From assembly GCF_000313755.1 (NCBI RefSeq), contig NZ_AMZB01000126.1, positions 51,639 to 115,638 on the forward strand: a stretch of 64,000 nt of DNA, given 5' to 3'. The DNA comes from Pseudomonas nitroreducens TX1 (GTDB lineage: Bacteria; Pseudomonadota; Gammaproteobacteria; Pseudomonadales; Pseudomonadaceae). Each line of letters starts with the position of its first letter. Position 1 is the stretch's first letter. The notes beneath the pieces are model-generated. The model saw nothing but the letters and a program-made list of their open reading frames with translations. It was not told the origin of the DNA and made no database searches. The position numbers were made by a program, and so were the translations under genes. This document shows positions 42,430 through 51,521 of this stretch, piece by piece.

Positions 42430-43641
42430 TCAGTGCAACGTGTCGCGCTTGGCCAGACTTGGGAACAGCTTCATCCACGCGCCAGTGACGATCAGCGTGC
42501 CGACCCCACCCAGCACCACCGCCGGCACAGTGCCGAGCCAGTGGGCGGTAAGGCCGGATTCGAACTCGCCCAACTGGTTCGAGGCGCCGATGAACAGGCC
42601 ATTCACTGCGCTGACCCGGCCGCGCATTTCATCCGGGGTCTCCAGCTGCACGAAGGCGCCGCGGATGACCATGCTGATCATGTCCGCCGCACCCAGCACC
42701 ACCAGCACCGCCAGGGAGAACCAGAAGGAGGTCGACAGGCCGAAGGCGATGGTGGTGACGCCGAACACGCCCACGGCAGTGAACATGATCCGCCCGACGT
42801 TGCGCTCGATGGGGAAGCGCGCCAGCCAGAACGACATCAGCAACGCGCCCACCGCCGGGGCCGAGCGCAGCAGGCCCAGGCCCCACGGGCCGGTGAGCAG
42901 GATGTCCTTGGCGAACACCGGCAGCAGCGCGGTGGCGCCGCCCAGCAGCACGGCGAACAGGTCCAGGGAGATGGCGCCGAAGATGTCCGGGCGGCTACGG
43001 ATGAAGCGAATGCCCGCCAGCAGCGATTCCAGCGTGGCCTTGCCTTGCGCGGCTGGCGCCTGGCGCGAGGGCAGGGTGAGCACCAGGGTGCAGGCGATGA
43101 AGTACAGCACTGCCGTGGGCGTGTAGACCCAGAAGGCACCAAACGCATAGAGGAAACCGCCGAAGGCTGGCGCCGCGATGGTCGCCGCCTGCATGGCCGA
43201 GGCGGATGCCGCCACGGCGCGGGGGAACAGCGCGGTGGGCACGATGTTCGGCAGCAGCGCCTGGGTGGTCGGCATCTCGAAGGCCCGTGCGGTACCGAGC
43301 AGGAAAGCCATCACGAAGATCATCTCTCGCGTCACGTTGTCGGTGCTGGCGCCCACCACCAGCGCCACCGCGATGAGGCCCTGGCCGATCTGGCAGAGCG
43401 AGGCGATGCGCCGGCGGTCGTAGCGGTCGGCGACGTGACCGGTGTGCAGCATGAACAGCACGCGCGGGGTGAACTCCACCAGTCCCACCAGGCCGAGATC
43501 GAGCACGTTGTGGGTCAGCTCGTAGATGTGCCAGCCGATGGCCACGGTGATCATCTGGAACGCGCTGGCGGTGCAGACGCGCGCCAGCCAGAAGGCGAGG
43601 AAGGGGCGGTGGCGCAGCAGGGACGTGGCTTCGGCGCTCAT
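42430..43641 (-). CDS. MFS transporter (MFS_3/EntS-like)
   Basis: From ATG 43641 the 403-residue protein has twelve helices and the MFS_3 pattern: FWLARVCTASAFQMITVAIG at the start and HTGHVADRYDRRRI in the 2-3 loop. It resembles EntS-type exporters; the substrate is unknown. The earlier in-frame TTG 43683 adds 14 residues without support. It is divergent from the molybdenum hydroxylase operon. Confidence 0.83.
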   Translation of the reverse strand: MSAEATSLLRHRPFLAFWLARVCTASAFQMITVAIGWHIYELTHNVLDLGLVGLVEFTPRVLFMLHTGHVADRYDRRRIASLCQIGQGLIAVALVVGASTDNVTREMIFVMAFLLGTARAFEMPTTQALLPNIVPTALFPRAVAASASAMQAATIAAPAFGGFLYAFGAFWVYTPTAVLYFIACTLVLTLPSRQAPAAQGKATLESLLAGIRFIRSRPDIFGAISLDLFAVLLGGATALLPVFAKDILLTGPWGLGLLRSAPAVGALLMSFWLARFPIERNVGRIMFTAVGVFGVTTIAFGLSTSFWFSLAVLVVLGAADMISMVIRGAFVQLETPDEMRGRVSAVNGLFIGASNQLGEFESGLTAHWLGTVPAVVLGGVGTLIVTGAWMKLFPSLAKRDTLH

Positions 43642-43975
43642 GTTCAGGGCTTTGTCCGGAGGGTTCGTTAGGGGGCTAAGCAAGGGCTGCGCAGCGTAGC
43701 ACGGCGTAACACTTTTCTGCTGGTCGTCGGCGGATTGCGCTATTGGCGAATAGTCTCGACCCGTCGACTAAAATTTTCATCGCCGCGACAAGCTGCCCGA
43801 TTGACTTTGCTTCGCACTATTGAGGTGCGTTAAAGTTGACAGAAGAGTCAGGTTTTACTGCAGGATCCTTTCTCCGGCGCCATCCCCGAGACGCCCGCGA
43901 TTGTGCGGCCCCCGAACTCTCCCCAGCACAGAAAAAACACCATATGGGCGGCCTTCACCGTCCCAAGGATGAACC
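43642..43975. other. Divergent promoter region, no gene
   Basis: The 334 bases between the MFS gene and the Mo-hydroxylase operon show no supported gene or strong repeat. They should hold both promoters. Confidence 0.5.
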
Positions 43976-46807
43976 ATGTCCAACCGTGATATTTCCCGGC
44001 GCGCCTTCCTGCAAGGCGGGCTGATTGCCGGTGTCAGCGTGACCATGGCGCCGCTCGGCAGCCGGGCCTTCGCTGCCCTGATGGAGAACTCCGTCACCGT
44101 CTCCCCCCAGCAGTGGATGGGCCACGACGGCAAGGCGCGCTTCCGTAACGACGCGCTGTCCAAGGTCTGCGGCAACAAGGTGTTCGCCCGCGACATCCGT
44201 TCCAAGGACATGCCCGGCTGGCCGCAGCAGCAGGGCCACGCCATGCTGCTCAAGACCATCAAGGCCGACCGCATCTTCGACGGTATCGACCTCGCCTGGT
44301 TGGGCGCCGACCTGCAGCCCGACCGCATCGTCACCGCCGAGGACCTGGACAAGGACGGCATCGTCTTCCCCGAAGCCCACGCCCCGGACCCGCTGCTGCC
44401 GCGTGGCAAGGTGCCGATGTTCATCGGCCACCCGGTGGCCATCCTGATCTGGAACGACTTCGAGCGCTTCCGTCAGGCCAAGCTCAAGATGAAGTTCAAC
44501 GACAAGGCGATCCGCTACGGCGCGCAGGCGCCGCTGTACCAGGGCGATCCCTACGGCAGCTTCCGCTACGTGCGCGTCGGCGGCGCGACTTCGGCCGATC
44601 CGGACGAGTTCTCCAGCCTCAAGGACTCGATCCTGTTCCCGATGATCCGTGAGCGCAAACCAGTGTGGAACCAGCAGCCCAACCAGCACGGCGACCTCAC
44701 CGAGCAAGGCCTGTTCTACGCGCAGAAGATCAAGGAGCAGATCGAAAACCCGCCGGAAAACTGGCTGGTCTTCGACGAACGCTACAAGACCCCGTCCATC
44801 GAGCCGGCCGCCATGGAGCCCGACAACGGCAACGGCTGGTACGACCCGGCGAGCAAGACCCTGCACTTCGTGGTCGCCACCCAGTGCCCGTTCGAGGCGG
44901 CCTACGAGACGGCGCACATGATCGCCCCGTCGCGCTTCGGCCTGGCCAGGCTGAACATGCACCCCGGCTACACCGTAGGTTACGGTTCCAAGGACCACAA
45001 CATCTTCGTCTTCTACGCGGCCCTGGCTGCGCTGTACGGCAACGGTGTACCGGTGCGCTTGGCCAATGACCGCTACGAACAGTTCCAGAGCGGCATCAAG
45101 CGCCACCCGTTCGACATCCGCTACCAGCTCGCGGTGGACAAGAAGGACATGACCTTCAAGATCTTCCGCACCGAAATGAGCGTGGACGGCGGCGGCCGCA
45201 TCAACTACAGCCCGTCCGTGGCCGCGGTGGGCGCCACCGCCGCGCAGTCGATCTACTACATGCCGCAGAACGACCTGCAGGTGACCGCCTACCATTCCCG
45301 CGCCGTCGAGGCCGGCTCCATGCGTGGCTACGGCACCCTGCAGAGCATGGCCGCCACCGAGATGATGGTGGACGAGATCGCCGGTCGCCTGGGCGTCGAC
45401 GCCATCGAGCTGCGCCGTGTCAACGCGCTGAAGTCGGGCATGAAGAACACCCAGGGTGCGATTCCCGCCGGCGCCCTGCGCCTGCACGAGATCCTCGACA
45501 AGGCCGCCGCCCATGAGTGGTGGAAGACCCGCGACGCGCGCAAGCAGTCGATGGACGCCAAGGACCCGGACCACTGGTACGGCGTCGGTTTCGCCATCTG
45601 CCAGAAGGATTTCGGCACCGGTTCCGAAGCGCCCATGGCGAGCATCGAGTTCGATGCCCAGGGCAAGGTGCACATGCGCCACATCGGCATCGAGATCGGC
45701 ACTGGCATGTCCACGTCCCAGGCGCTGGTGGCGGCCGATTTCCTTGGCAAGCCGGCGGACGAGATGAAGACCGCCGAGACCGAGTGGCCGGAGCTTCAGC
45801 TGCTCAGCGGCGAAGACCCCTACACCATGAGCCAGCCCACCCAGGACGAGAAGCTGCGCAACCCGCGCTGGGTCGGCAAGTACGCTTCGGCGTCGTCGGC
45901 GACCAACTCGGCCTACTACTTCAGCCACGCCACCCGCGAAGCGGCGCGCGTGCTGTTCAACCACGGCCTGTGGCCGGCGGCCCTGGAAATCTGGCGCCGT
46001 GGCCCGTTCAACGGCGCCGCCAACCCGCTGGTGGTGCGCCGCGAAGACGCCCATTGGGTCGATGGCAAGCTCACCGCCAACGGCCTGGAGCCGCTGTCGT
46101 TCGCCGAGCTGGCCCAGGTCGCTCACGAAAAGGGCCTGGTTACCGGGGCCACCGTCCACGGCTTCAACCGCTGGAGCTGGGCGGAGTGCGATTTCGTCAT
46201 CGACGGCGTGCGTGACCGCCTGCCCCTGGACGCCCTGGCCGTGAAATACGGCGACGGCGCGCCAGGCGTGAAGAAGGCGCAGATGAACAGCGCCGGCTTC
46301 CACCTGCTGGATCGCCAGAACGTGGCCTACCCGCCGGTGCAACTGAACAATGCCGCCGTGACCTACTACAGCCCGGTGGCGACCATCGTCGAGCTGAAGG
46401 TGAACAAGGGCAACGGCGAAGTCACCGTGCTCAACCACCACAGCTGGATCGAGTGCGGTCGCGTACTGGTGCCGGAATTGGTGAAAGGCCAGATCGAAGG
46501 CGGCACCGCCATGGGCATCGGCCATGCGCTGCTGGAAGACATGCCGCTGTACGAGGGTGGGCCGGGCGAGGGCGACTGGAACTTCAACCGCTACCGTCTC
46601 CCGAAGGCGAAGGACGTGGCCGTCTGGCAGCAGAGCTCGGAAATCCTTCCGCCGCTCTCGCCCAGCGACCCGTCCAAGGGCATCGCCGAAGTGGTCATGA
46701 TCCCGGTGGTCGGCGCCATCGGCAACGCCGTGGCCCATGCCATCGGCAAGCGTGTCCGCGACCTGCCCATAACCCCCGCTCGCATCAAGGAGGCCCTCAA
46801 TGGCTAA
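43976..46807 (+). CDS. Periplasmic molybdenum hydroxylase, large (Mo) subunit
   Basis: This 943-residue subunit carries the molybdopterin cofactor of a xanthine-oxidase-family enzyme of the IorB / aldehyde-oxidase type. A Tat signal SRRAFLQGGLIAGVS at residues 8-22 exports the folded enzyme. Cofactor contacts include GSMRGYGTLQSMAATEMM and the C-terminal KGIAEVVMIPVVGAIGN with the catalytic Glu905. The substrate (aldehyde, N-heterocycle) cannot be read off. The stop overlaps the 2Fe-2S gene by 8 bases. Homologous operon order to PA4621-PA4618 is remembered. Confidence 0.88.
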   Translation: MSNRDISRRAFLQGGLIAGVSVTMAPLGSRAFAALMENSVTVSPQQWMGHDGKARFRNDALSKVCGNKVFARDIRSKDMPGWPQQQGHAMLLKTIKADRIFDGIDLAWLGADLQPDRIVTAEDLDKDGIVFPEAHAPDPLLPRGKVPMFIGHPVAILIWNDFERFRQAKLKMKFNDKAIRYGAQAPLYQGDPYGSFRYVRVGGATSADPDEFSSLKDSILFPMIRERKPVWNQQPNQHGDLTEQGLFYAQKIKEQIENPPENWLVFDERYKTPSIEPAAMEPDNGNGWYDPASKTLHFVVATQCPFEAAYETAHMIAPSRFGLARLNMHPGYTVGYGSKDHNIFVFYAALAALYGNGVPVRLANDRYEQFQSGIKRHPFDIRYQLAVDKKDMTFKIFRTEMSVDGGGRINYSPSVAAVGATAAQSIYYMPQNDLQVTAYHSRAVEAGSMRGYGTLQSMAATEMMVDEIAGRLGVDAIELRRVNALKSGMKNTQGAIPAGALRLHEILDKAAAHEWWKTRDARKQSMDAKDPDHWYGVGFAICQKDFGTGSEAPMASIEFDAQGKVHMRHIGIEIGTGMSTSQALVAADFLGKPADEMKTAETEWPELQLLSGEDPYTMSQPTQDEKLRNPRWVGKYASASSATNSAYYFSHATREAARVLFNHGLWPAALEIWRRGPFNGAANPLVVRREDAHWVDGKLTANGLEPLSFAELAQVAHEKGLVTGATVHGFNRWSWAECDFVIDGVRDRLPLDALAVKYGDGAPGVKKAQMNSAGFHLLDRQNVAYPPVQLNNAAVTYYSPVATIVELKVNKGNGEVTVLNHHSWIECGRVLVPELVKGQIEGGTAMGIGHALLEDMPLYEGGPGEGDWNFNRYRLPKAKDVAVWQQSSEILPPLSPSDPSKGIAEVVMIPVVGAIGNAVAHAIGKRVRDLPITPARIKEALNG

Positions 46808-47339
46808 CCGTCCGCTCAACCTGACCCTCAATGGTCAAACCGTCGGTCCGGTCGAGGTTCCCGAGGACCTGCCGATGATCGACTACCTGCACGAATACCA
46901 GAACCTCACCGGCTCGCGCCTGGGCTGCGGCCAGGGCATCTGCCACGCCTGCGTGGTGATCGTCGACAACCCCGACGGCACCAGCGAGGAAGTGCGCACC
47001 TGCATCACCGGCGCGCACTACTTCGAAGGCAAGAAGGTGCGCACCATCGAGGGCCACGCCAAACGCGAGGCAGACGGTTCGGTGAAGGAACTGAATCCGA
47101 TCCAGCAGAAGTTCGTCGACCGTTTCGCCTTCCAGTGCAGCTACTGCGCACCGGGCTTCGTCAACGCCGCCACGGTGCTGGTGGAAAAGGCCCAGCGCCA
47201 GCCGCTGAAGAAGAGCGAACTGGAGTCGACCATCGAAGCGAGCCTCGGCCACCACATCTGTCGCTGCACTGGGTACGTGCGTTACTACGACGCCACCCGC
47301 GAAGTGCTGACCGATCTCGGCCTGGTCAAGGAGGGCTAA
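46800..47339 (+). CDS. Mo hydroxylase 2Fe-2S subunit
   Basis: The 179-residue protein has both iron-sulfur domains of the family: plant-type cluster Cys43, 48, 51 and 68 (GCGQGICHACVV and RTCITG), and helical-domain Cys113, 116, 154 and 156 (CSYCAPGF and CRCTGYVRY). It passes electrons from molybdenum to the cytochrome. It has no export signal and would be carried out with the Tat-exported large subunit. Confidence 0.93.
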   Translation: MANRPLNLTLNGQTVGPVEVPEDLPMIDYLHEYQNLTGSRLGCGQGICHACVVIVDNPDGTSEEVRTCITGAHYFEGKKVRTIEGHAKREADGSVKELNPIQQKFVDRFAFQCSYCAPGFVNAATVLVEKAQRQPLKKSELESTIEASLGHHICRCTGYVRYYDATREVLTDLGLVKEG

Positions 47340-47341
47340 GC

Positions 47342-48553
47342 ATGCAGCGTATTCTTTCCGGCCTCGCGCTGGCTGCCGGCCTCGGCCTGGCGGTTAGCGC
47401 CCAGGCGGCCGACCAGGAGCTGGTCAAGCGCGGCGAGTACGTCTCCCGCGCCGCCGACTGCATGGCCTGCCACACCGCCGAGGGCGGCGCGCCGTTCGCC
47501 GGCGGGCTGCCGATCCACTCGCCATTCGGCACCATCTACGGCAGCAACATCACCCCGGACAAGGACTTTGGCATCGGCAACTACAGCGCCGACGACTTCT
47601 TCGCCGCCCTCACCGAGGGCAAGCGCAAGGACGGCGCCAACCTCTACCCGGCCATGCCCTACACCTCGTACCACCTCATCAAGCGCGAGGACAGCGATGC
47701 CCTCTACGCCTACCTGATGAGCCAGACGCCGGTGCACCGCGCCGCGCCCGAAACCCGCCTGGGCTTCCCGTTCAATGTGCGCCTGGGGCTGTCGGGCTGG
47801 AACATGCTCTACGGCAAGAGCGTCCAGCTGGAAAACACCGAGGGCAAGAGCGACGCCTACAAGCGCGGCCAATACCTGGTGGAAGTGCTCGGCCACTGCG
47901 GCGAGTGCCACACCCCGCGCAACCAGATCGGCGCCCTGCAGCAGGACAAGCGCCTTACCGGCGGCCTGCTCAACGGTTACAGCGCCCCGAGCCTGCTGGC
48001 CCAGGACCTGGCCGAGCGCGGCTGGACCAGCGCCGATCTCACCGGCTTTCTCAAGCACGGCATGAGCCCCCAGGGCAGCATGTTCAACGAGATGTTCCCG
48101 GTGATGCACCTGAGCACCCAGCACCTCGGGGACGAGGACCTGACCGCCATGTCCACCTACCTGCTGGGCGATCAGCCGCCGCAGGCCAAGGTGGTCCAGG
48201 CAGTCGCCCAGGACCAGCTCAGCGACAGCGCCAAGCGCGGCCGCCAGCAATACCTCAACGTCTGCGCCGGCTGTCATGGCAACGACGGCGAGGGCAAGCC
48301 GCACATCGCGGTGGCGATGCAGGGCAACACCACCCTGCGCCTGGCCGATTCGCGCAACCTGGCCAAGGTCATCGTCGAAGGCATCCGCGAGCAGCAGTTC
48401 ACCGGTTTCGAGCGCATGCAGCCGATGCCGGGCTTCGCCGACAAGCTCAGCGACGAGCAGCTCGCCGACCTGATCAACTACCTGCGTCAGGCCTGGGGTG
48501 GCTTGCCGGGCGACATGGGCGTACAACAGGTGGCTCAACTGAAGTCGGAGTAA
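47342..48553 (+). CDS. Triheme c-type cytochrome, electron acceptor of the Mo hydroxylase
   Basis: From ATG 47342 a 403-residue precursor has a Sec signal (to about 22, AQA|AD) and three CxxCH heme sites: CMACH (40-44), CGECH (186-190) and CAGCH (308-312). This is the alcohol/aldehyde dehydrogenase cytochrome subunit type that hands electrons to quinone or oxidase. It follows the 2Fe-2S gene by 2 bases and completes a three-subunit periplasmic enzyme. Confidence 0.92.
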   Translation: MQRILSGLALAAGLGLAVSAQAADQELVKRGEYVSRAADCMACHTAEGGAPFAGGLPIHSPFGTIYGSNITPDKDFGIGNYSADDFFAALTEGKRKDGANLYPAMPYTSYHLIKREDSDALYAYLMSQTPVHRAAPETRLGFPFNVRLGLSGWNMLYGKSVQLENTEGKSDAYKRGQYLVEVLGHCGECHTPRNQIGALQQDKRLTGGLLNGYSAPSLLAQDLAERGWTSADLTGFLKHGMSPQGSMFNEMFPVMHLSTQHLGDEDLTAMSTYLLGDQPPQAKVVQAVAQDQLSDSAKRGRQQYLNVCAGCHGNDGEGKPHIAVAMQGNTTLRLADSRNLAKVIVEGIREQQFTGFERMQPMPGFADKLSDEQLADLINYLRQAWGGLPGDMGVQQVAQLKSE

Positions 48554-48556
48554 GCC

Positions 48557-49528
48557 GTGCAGCATCTTGATCTGCAAGTCGTCCGCCAGGCACTCAAGTG
48601 GTCCGCTGCCGGCCAGCGTGTCTGGCTATGCACCGTGCTCTTCACCTACGGCTCGGCGCCCCGCGCGCCGGGCTCGCTGCTGGCGGTCAACGCCAGCGGC
48701 CAGTGGGTGGGCTCGCTGTCCGGCGGCTGCGTCGAGGATGATTTCCTCGAACGCGTGGCCGAGGGTGAGTTCAACGAGCCGGTGGTCGTGGTGCGCTACG
48801 GCGACGGCACCGATACCCGCACGAACATCCGCCTGCCCTGCGGCGGTATCCTCGACGTACTGGTGGAAAACCTCGCCCCCGATTGCGACGTCCAGGCCCA
48901 CCTGCGCGAGCTGGAGTCGGCGCTGCTCGGCCAGCGCCGTCTACTGCGCGAAGTGAGCCTGGTCGACGGTTCTCGCCGCCTGAGCGATGACCATGAGCAC
49001 GGCCCGCGCGTCGAGCGTGACGAAGCCCGCGTGCTGCTGCGCGTGGGGGCTGCACAGCGCTTGCTGCTGGCGGGCTACTCCAGCGTCGCGCATTTCTGCG
49101 CGGAGTTCGGCAAGGGCCTGGGCTTCGAGGTGATCCTCTGCGACCCCCGCGAAGAGGCGCTGGATGGCGTCGTGCTCGATGGCATCGAAATCCGTCGCGA
49201 ACTGCCCTCGGTGTTCATCGCCAACGGCGGCTGTCACGCGGATACCGCCGTGGTCGCCCTGACCCACGACCCGAAGATCGATGACCTGGCGATGCTCGAA
49301 GCCGTGCGCACCGAGGCTTTCTACATCGGCGTGATGGGCTCGCGCACCACGTCCGAGAAGCGCCGGGAGCGCCTGCACCGCATCGGCGGTCTGAACGAGG
49401 CCGAGCTGGCGCGCATCCACGCCCCTATCGGCCTCAACCTGGGCAGCAAGACCCCGGCGGAAATCGCCCTGGCCGTGCTGGCCGATATCCTGCGCACCCG
49501 CAGCGGGATTGCCCGCGAGGCACTGTGA
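48557..49528 (+). CDS. XdhC-family Mo-enzyme maturation protein
   Basis: The 323-residue protein has an XdhC N-terminal domain (LFTYGSAPRAPGSLLAV, GSLSGGCVEDDF) and a Rossmann C-terminal domain (GYSSVAHFCAEFGKGLGFEV, FYIGVMGSRTTSEKR). Such proteins load and sulfurate the molybdenum cofactor into xanthine-oxidase-family enzymes. GTG 48557 is 3 bases after the cytochrome stop; its own stop overlaps the next gene (GTGA). Confidence 0.9.
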   Translation: MQHLDLQVVRQALKWSAAGQRVWLCTVLFTYGSAPRAPGSLLAVNASGQWVGSLSGGCVEDDFLERVAEGEFNEPVVVVRYGDGTDTRTNIRLPCGGILDVLVENLAPDCDVQAHLRELESALLGQRRLLREVSLVDGSRRLSDDHEHGPRVERDEARVLLRVGAAQRLLLAGYSSVAHFCAEFGKGLGFEVILCDPREEALDGVVLDGIEIRRELPSVFIANGGCHADTAVVALTHDPKIDDLAMLEAVRTEAFYIGVMGSRTTSEKRRERLHRIGGLNEAELARIHAPIGLNLGSKTPAEIALAVLADILRTRSGIAREAL

Positions 49529-50091
49529 CGGTCGTCGCGCTGGTCCTGGCCGCCGGCCAGGGTTCGCGCTTCGGCGCCGACAAACGCAGCGCGAGCCTGC
49601 CCGACGGCCGCAGCCTGCTGGCCCACAGCATGGAGCGTGCGCTGGCGGTATTCGATGAAGTGCGGGTGGTACTGCGTGACGGCGAGCGGGCGGAGGATTT
49701 CGGCCTGCCCTCCGGCTGCCGGGTTATCCACAGCCCGGAGGCGGTGCTCGGCATGGGACACAGCCTGGCGGCCGGCGCGGCGTCGCTGATCGATTCCCAG
49801 GCTCAGGCGGTTGCCATCCTGCTGGGCGACATGCCGTGGATCGCCCCTGAGACCCTGCGTGCGCTGAGCGATGTGGCCAGCGCATCGAGCATTCTTTTTC
49901 CGACTTTCGACGGCCAGCGCGGGCACCCTGTGTTGTTTGGCCGCCAATTCTGGCCGGCGCTGACACAGCTCACCGGCGACGAAGGCGCTCGCGCCGTGGT
50001 GCAGGCGAATCGGGACCGTTGCATCATGCTGGATGTAAACGACGCTGGCGTGCTGCGGGACGTCGACACGCCGGAAGCCTTGCGCTTGTAA
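49525..50091 (+). CDS. MocA-like molybdenum cofactor cytidylyltransferase
   Basis: The 188-residue protein starts VVALVLAAGQGSRFGADKR, the NTP-transferase signature of MobA/MocA, with LLGDMPWIAPETL as the metal-binding strand. It should convert Mo-molybdopterin to the dinucleotide (probably cytosine) form needed by the periplasmic hydroxylase. GTG 49525 overlaps the XdhC stop. Confidence 0.88.
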   Translation: MTVVALVLAAGQGSRFGADKRSASLPDGRSLLAHSMERALAVFDEVRVVLRDGERAEDFGLPSGCRVIHSPEAVLGMGHSLAAGAASLIDSQAQAVAILLGDMPWIAPETLRALSDVASASSILFPTFDGQRGHPVLFGRQFWPALTQLTGDEGARAVVQANRDRCIMLDVNDAGVLRDVDTPEALRL

Positions 50092-50129
50092 GTGCAATCG
50101 TGAATTCCGGTATTCCATGCCGAGGATGC

Positions 50130-50470
50130 CCCTCTCCCTAACCCTGGCTACGCGCCCCGCTCCGAAGGGAGAGGGGACTGGTCCGGCGTGGCACGACCAT
50201 TTGGAGCCGGTCGGCTGACTCGGCGCATTCCTGCAACGCCGAACGGCTCCCTCTCCCTGCCGGGAGGGGCCGATTCTGCGCGGCATGACGATTCGGAGCC
50301 TGTCGGCTGACTCGGCGACTTCCCATGATGCCGAAAGGCCCTCTCTCCCTTCAGGGAACGGGACTGATTCGGCGCGGCACGACCATTTGGAGCCAGTCGG
50401 CTGACTCGGCGCATTCCTGCAACGCCGAACGGCCCCCTCTCCCTTCAGGGAGAGGGCTGGGGAGAGGGTC
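50130..50470. repeat. Tandem array of ~93-bp units
   Basis: GTCGGCTGACTCGGCG occurs at 50210, 50302 and 50396, spacing 92 and 94 bases, and each is flanked by a CCCTCTCCC...GGGAGAGG palindrome and a CTGCAACGCCGAACGG-type tail. About three and a half units are present. No protein or CRISPR-like spacer diversity fits. It fills most of the 506-base gap 50092-50597. Confidence 0.8.
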
Positions 50471-50528
50471 TGCGGCGACACGATATTTCAGGGCAAGAGC
50501 GGACCTTGTCCGCCATCGTGCGCTTGGC

Positions 50529-50584
50529 GCGCTCCTACAAGGGAATGCCGGCGCCAAGCGGTAGGAGCGAGCTTGCTCGCGAAC
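50529..50584. repeat. REP element pair (diverged)
   Basis: A GCGCTCCTACA arm (50529 area) and GTAGGAGCGAGCTTGCTCGC (50561) follow the tandem array and precede the hydrolase gene end. Confidence 0.7.
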
Positions 50585-50597
50585 CGCCCAGCGATGC

Positions 50598-51455
50598 TCA
50601 TTGTTGCGCCAGCCACTGCCCGATGCGCGGCCAGACTTCCAGGCTGGCATTGCGCGACAGCAGCAGGCGATTGTGGCTGTAATCCTCCCGCGCCCCCGTC
50701 GCCAGTCCGAACAGTTCGAGCTTCGCCTGCGTCCCGCCAAACGCCTTCACCAGCGCCTCGCAACCCGTGAGCGGCGCGATGAAGGTGTCCCCGCTGCCCG
50801 CCACCCCGAGCACGGGCAATTCAACGCTGGCCAGTCCTTGCAGGTAGTCGAAGCCGTCCAGCGAATCGAAACGTCGACGGAAATTCCACTGGCACCACTG
50901 GCGCATCAGCCGCGCGCTCTCCGCCTCGGGGCCGACGCTTTTCGCGCGGCTGGGGGCAATGCGCCTCCAGCGCAACATCCAGTCGAACGTCTGGAGCGCG
51001 AGCCAGTGTCGCGGGCTGTTCCCGGCTGCCGTGGCCTGGGAGCCGATCAATACTGTCGAGCGCAACCGACGTTTCGCCAACTCCGGGTTGCGCGCCGCCC
51101 ACATGGAAACGATCAGCCCGCCACCGGAATGGCCGACCCAGTGCAGCGCCGTCTGTCCGGTGCGCTGGCTCACCGCGTCGAGAATCGCTGGCACATCCTG
51201 CTCGGCCACGTCGTCGAAGCTATGCAGGAAGTCGTTGCGCTCGCTGTCTCCGTGCCCGCGCCAGTCGAACAGCCAGCAGGCGAAGCCCTGGCTGGCCAGG
51301 TAATTGGCCAGTCCCAGGCAGCTGCGGTGATTGGAGAAGGTGCCGTGGGTCAGCACCACCGGCACGCCATCTGCCGGGCCTACGCGACGCAGGGCAAGGT
51401 CGACGCCGTCGGCGGTGCGGATCAGTTCAGGCAGGGCGGCTTCTTGTGCGGTCAT
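50598..51455 (-). CDS. Alpha/beta hydrolase
   Basis: The 285-residue protein has the alpha/beta-hydrolase layout: LTHGTFSNHRSCLGLANYLA (oxyanion region), WLFDWRGHGDSE, and nucleophile elbow GHSGGG with Ser. The acid and His near FIAPLTG and DYSHNR complete the triad. Substrate unknown. ATG 51455 is chosen; ATG 51464 adds three residues. Downstream of rlmG on the same strand. Confidence 0.82.
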   Translation of the reverse strand: MTAQEAALPELIRTADGVDLALRRVGPADGVPVVLTHGTFSNHRSCLGLANYLASQGFACWLFDWRGHGDSERNDFLHSFDDVAEQDVPAILDAVSQRTGQTALHWVGHSGGGLIVSMWAARNPELAKRRLRSTVLIGSQATAAGNSPRHWLALQTFDWMLRWRRIAPSRAKSVGPEAESARLMRQWCQWNFRRRFDSLDGFDYLQGLASVELPVLGVAGSGDTFIAPLTGCEALVKAFGGTQAKLELFGLATGAREDYSHNRLLLSRNASLEVWPRIGQWLAQQ

Positions 51456-51521
51456 GGCGCGCATCCGGGGGGGCGGCGATCCATGCTGCTCCGGCGCGCC
51501 GGCCGGAGCAACCTCGACAGC

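Noticed and set aside
43955..46831. 958-codon open frame on the minus strand
   Set aside because: It lies wholly opposite the molybdenum hydroxylase genes, whose protein has clear cofactor motifs; high GC content keeps the antisense frame open.
50130..50470. CRISPR array
   Set aside because: Units of about 93 bp are similar along their whole length, with palindromes instead of short repeats separated by unique spacers, and no cas genes are near.
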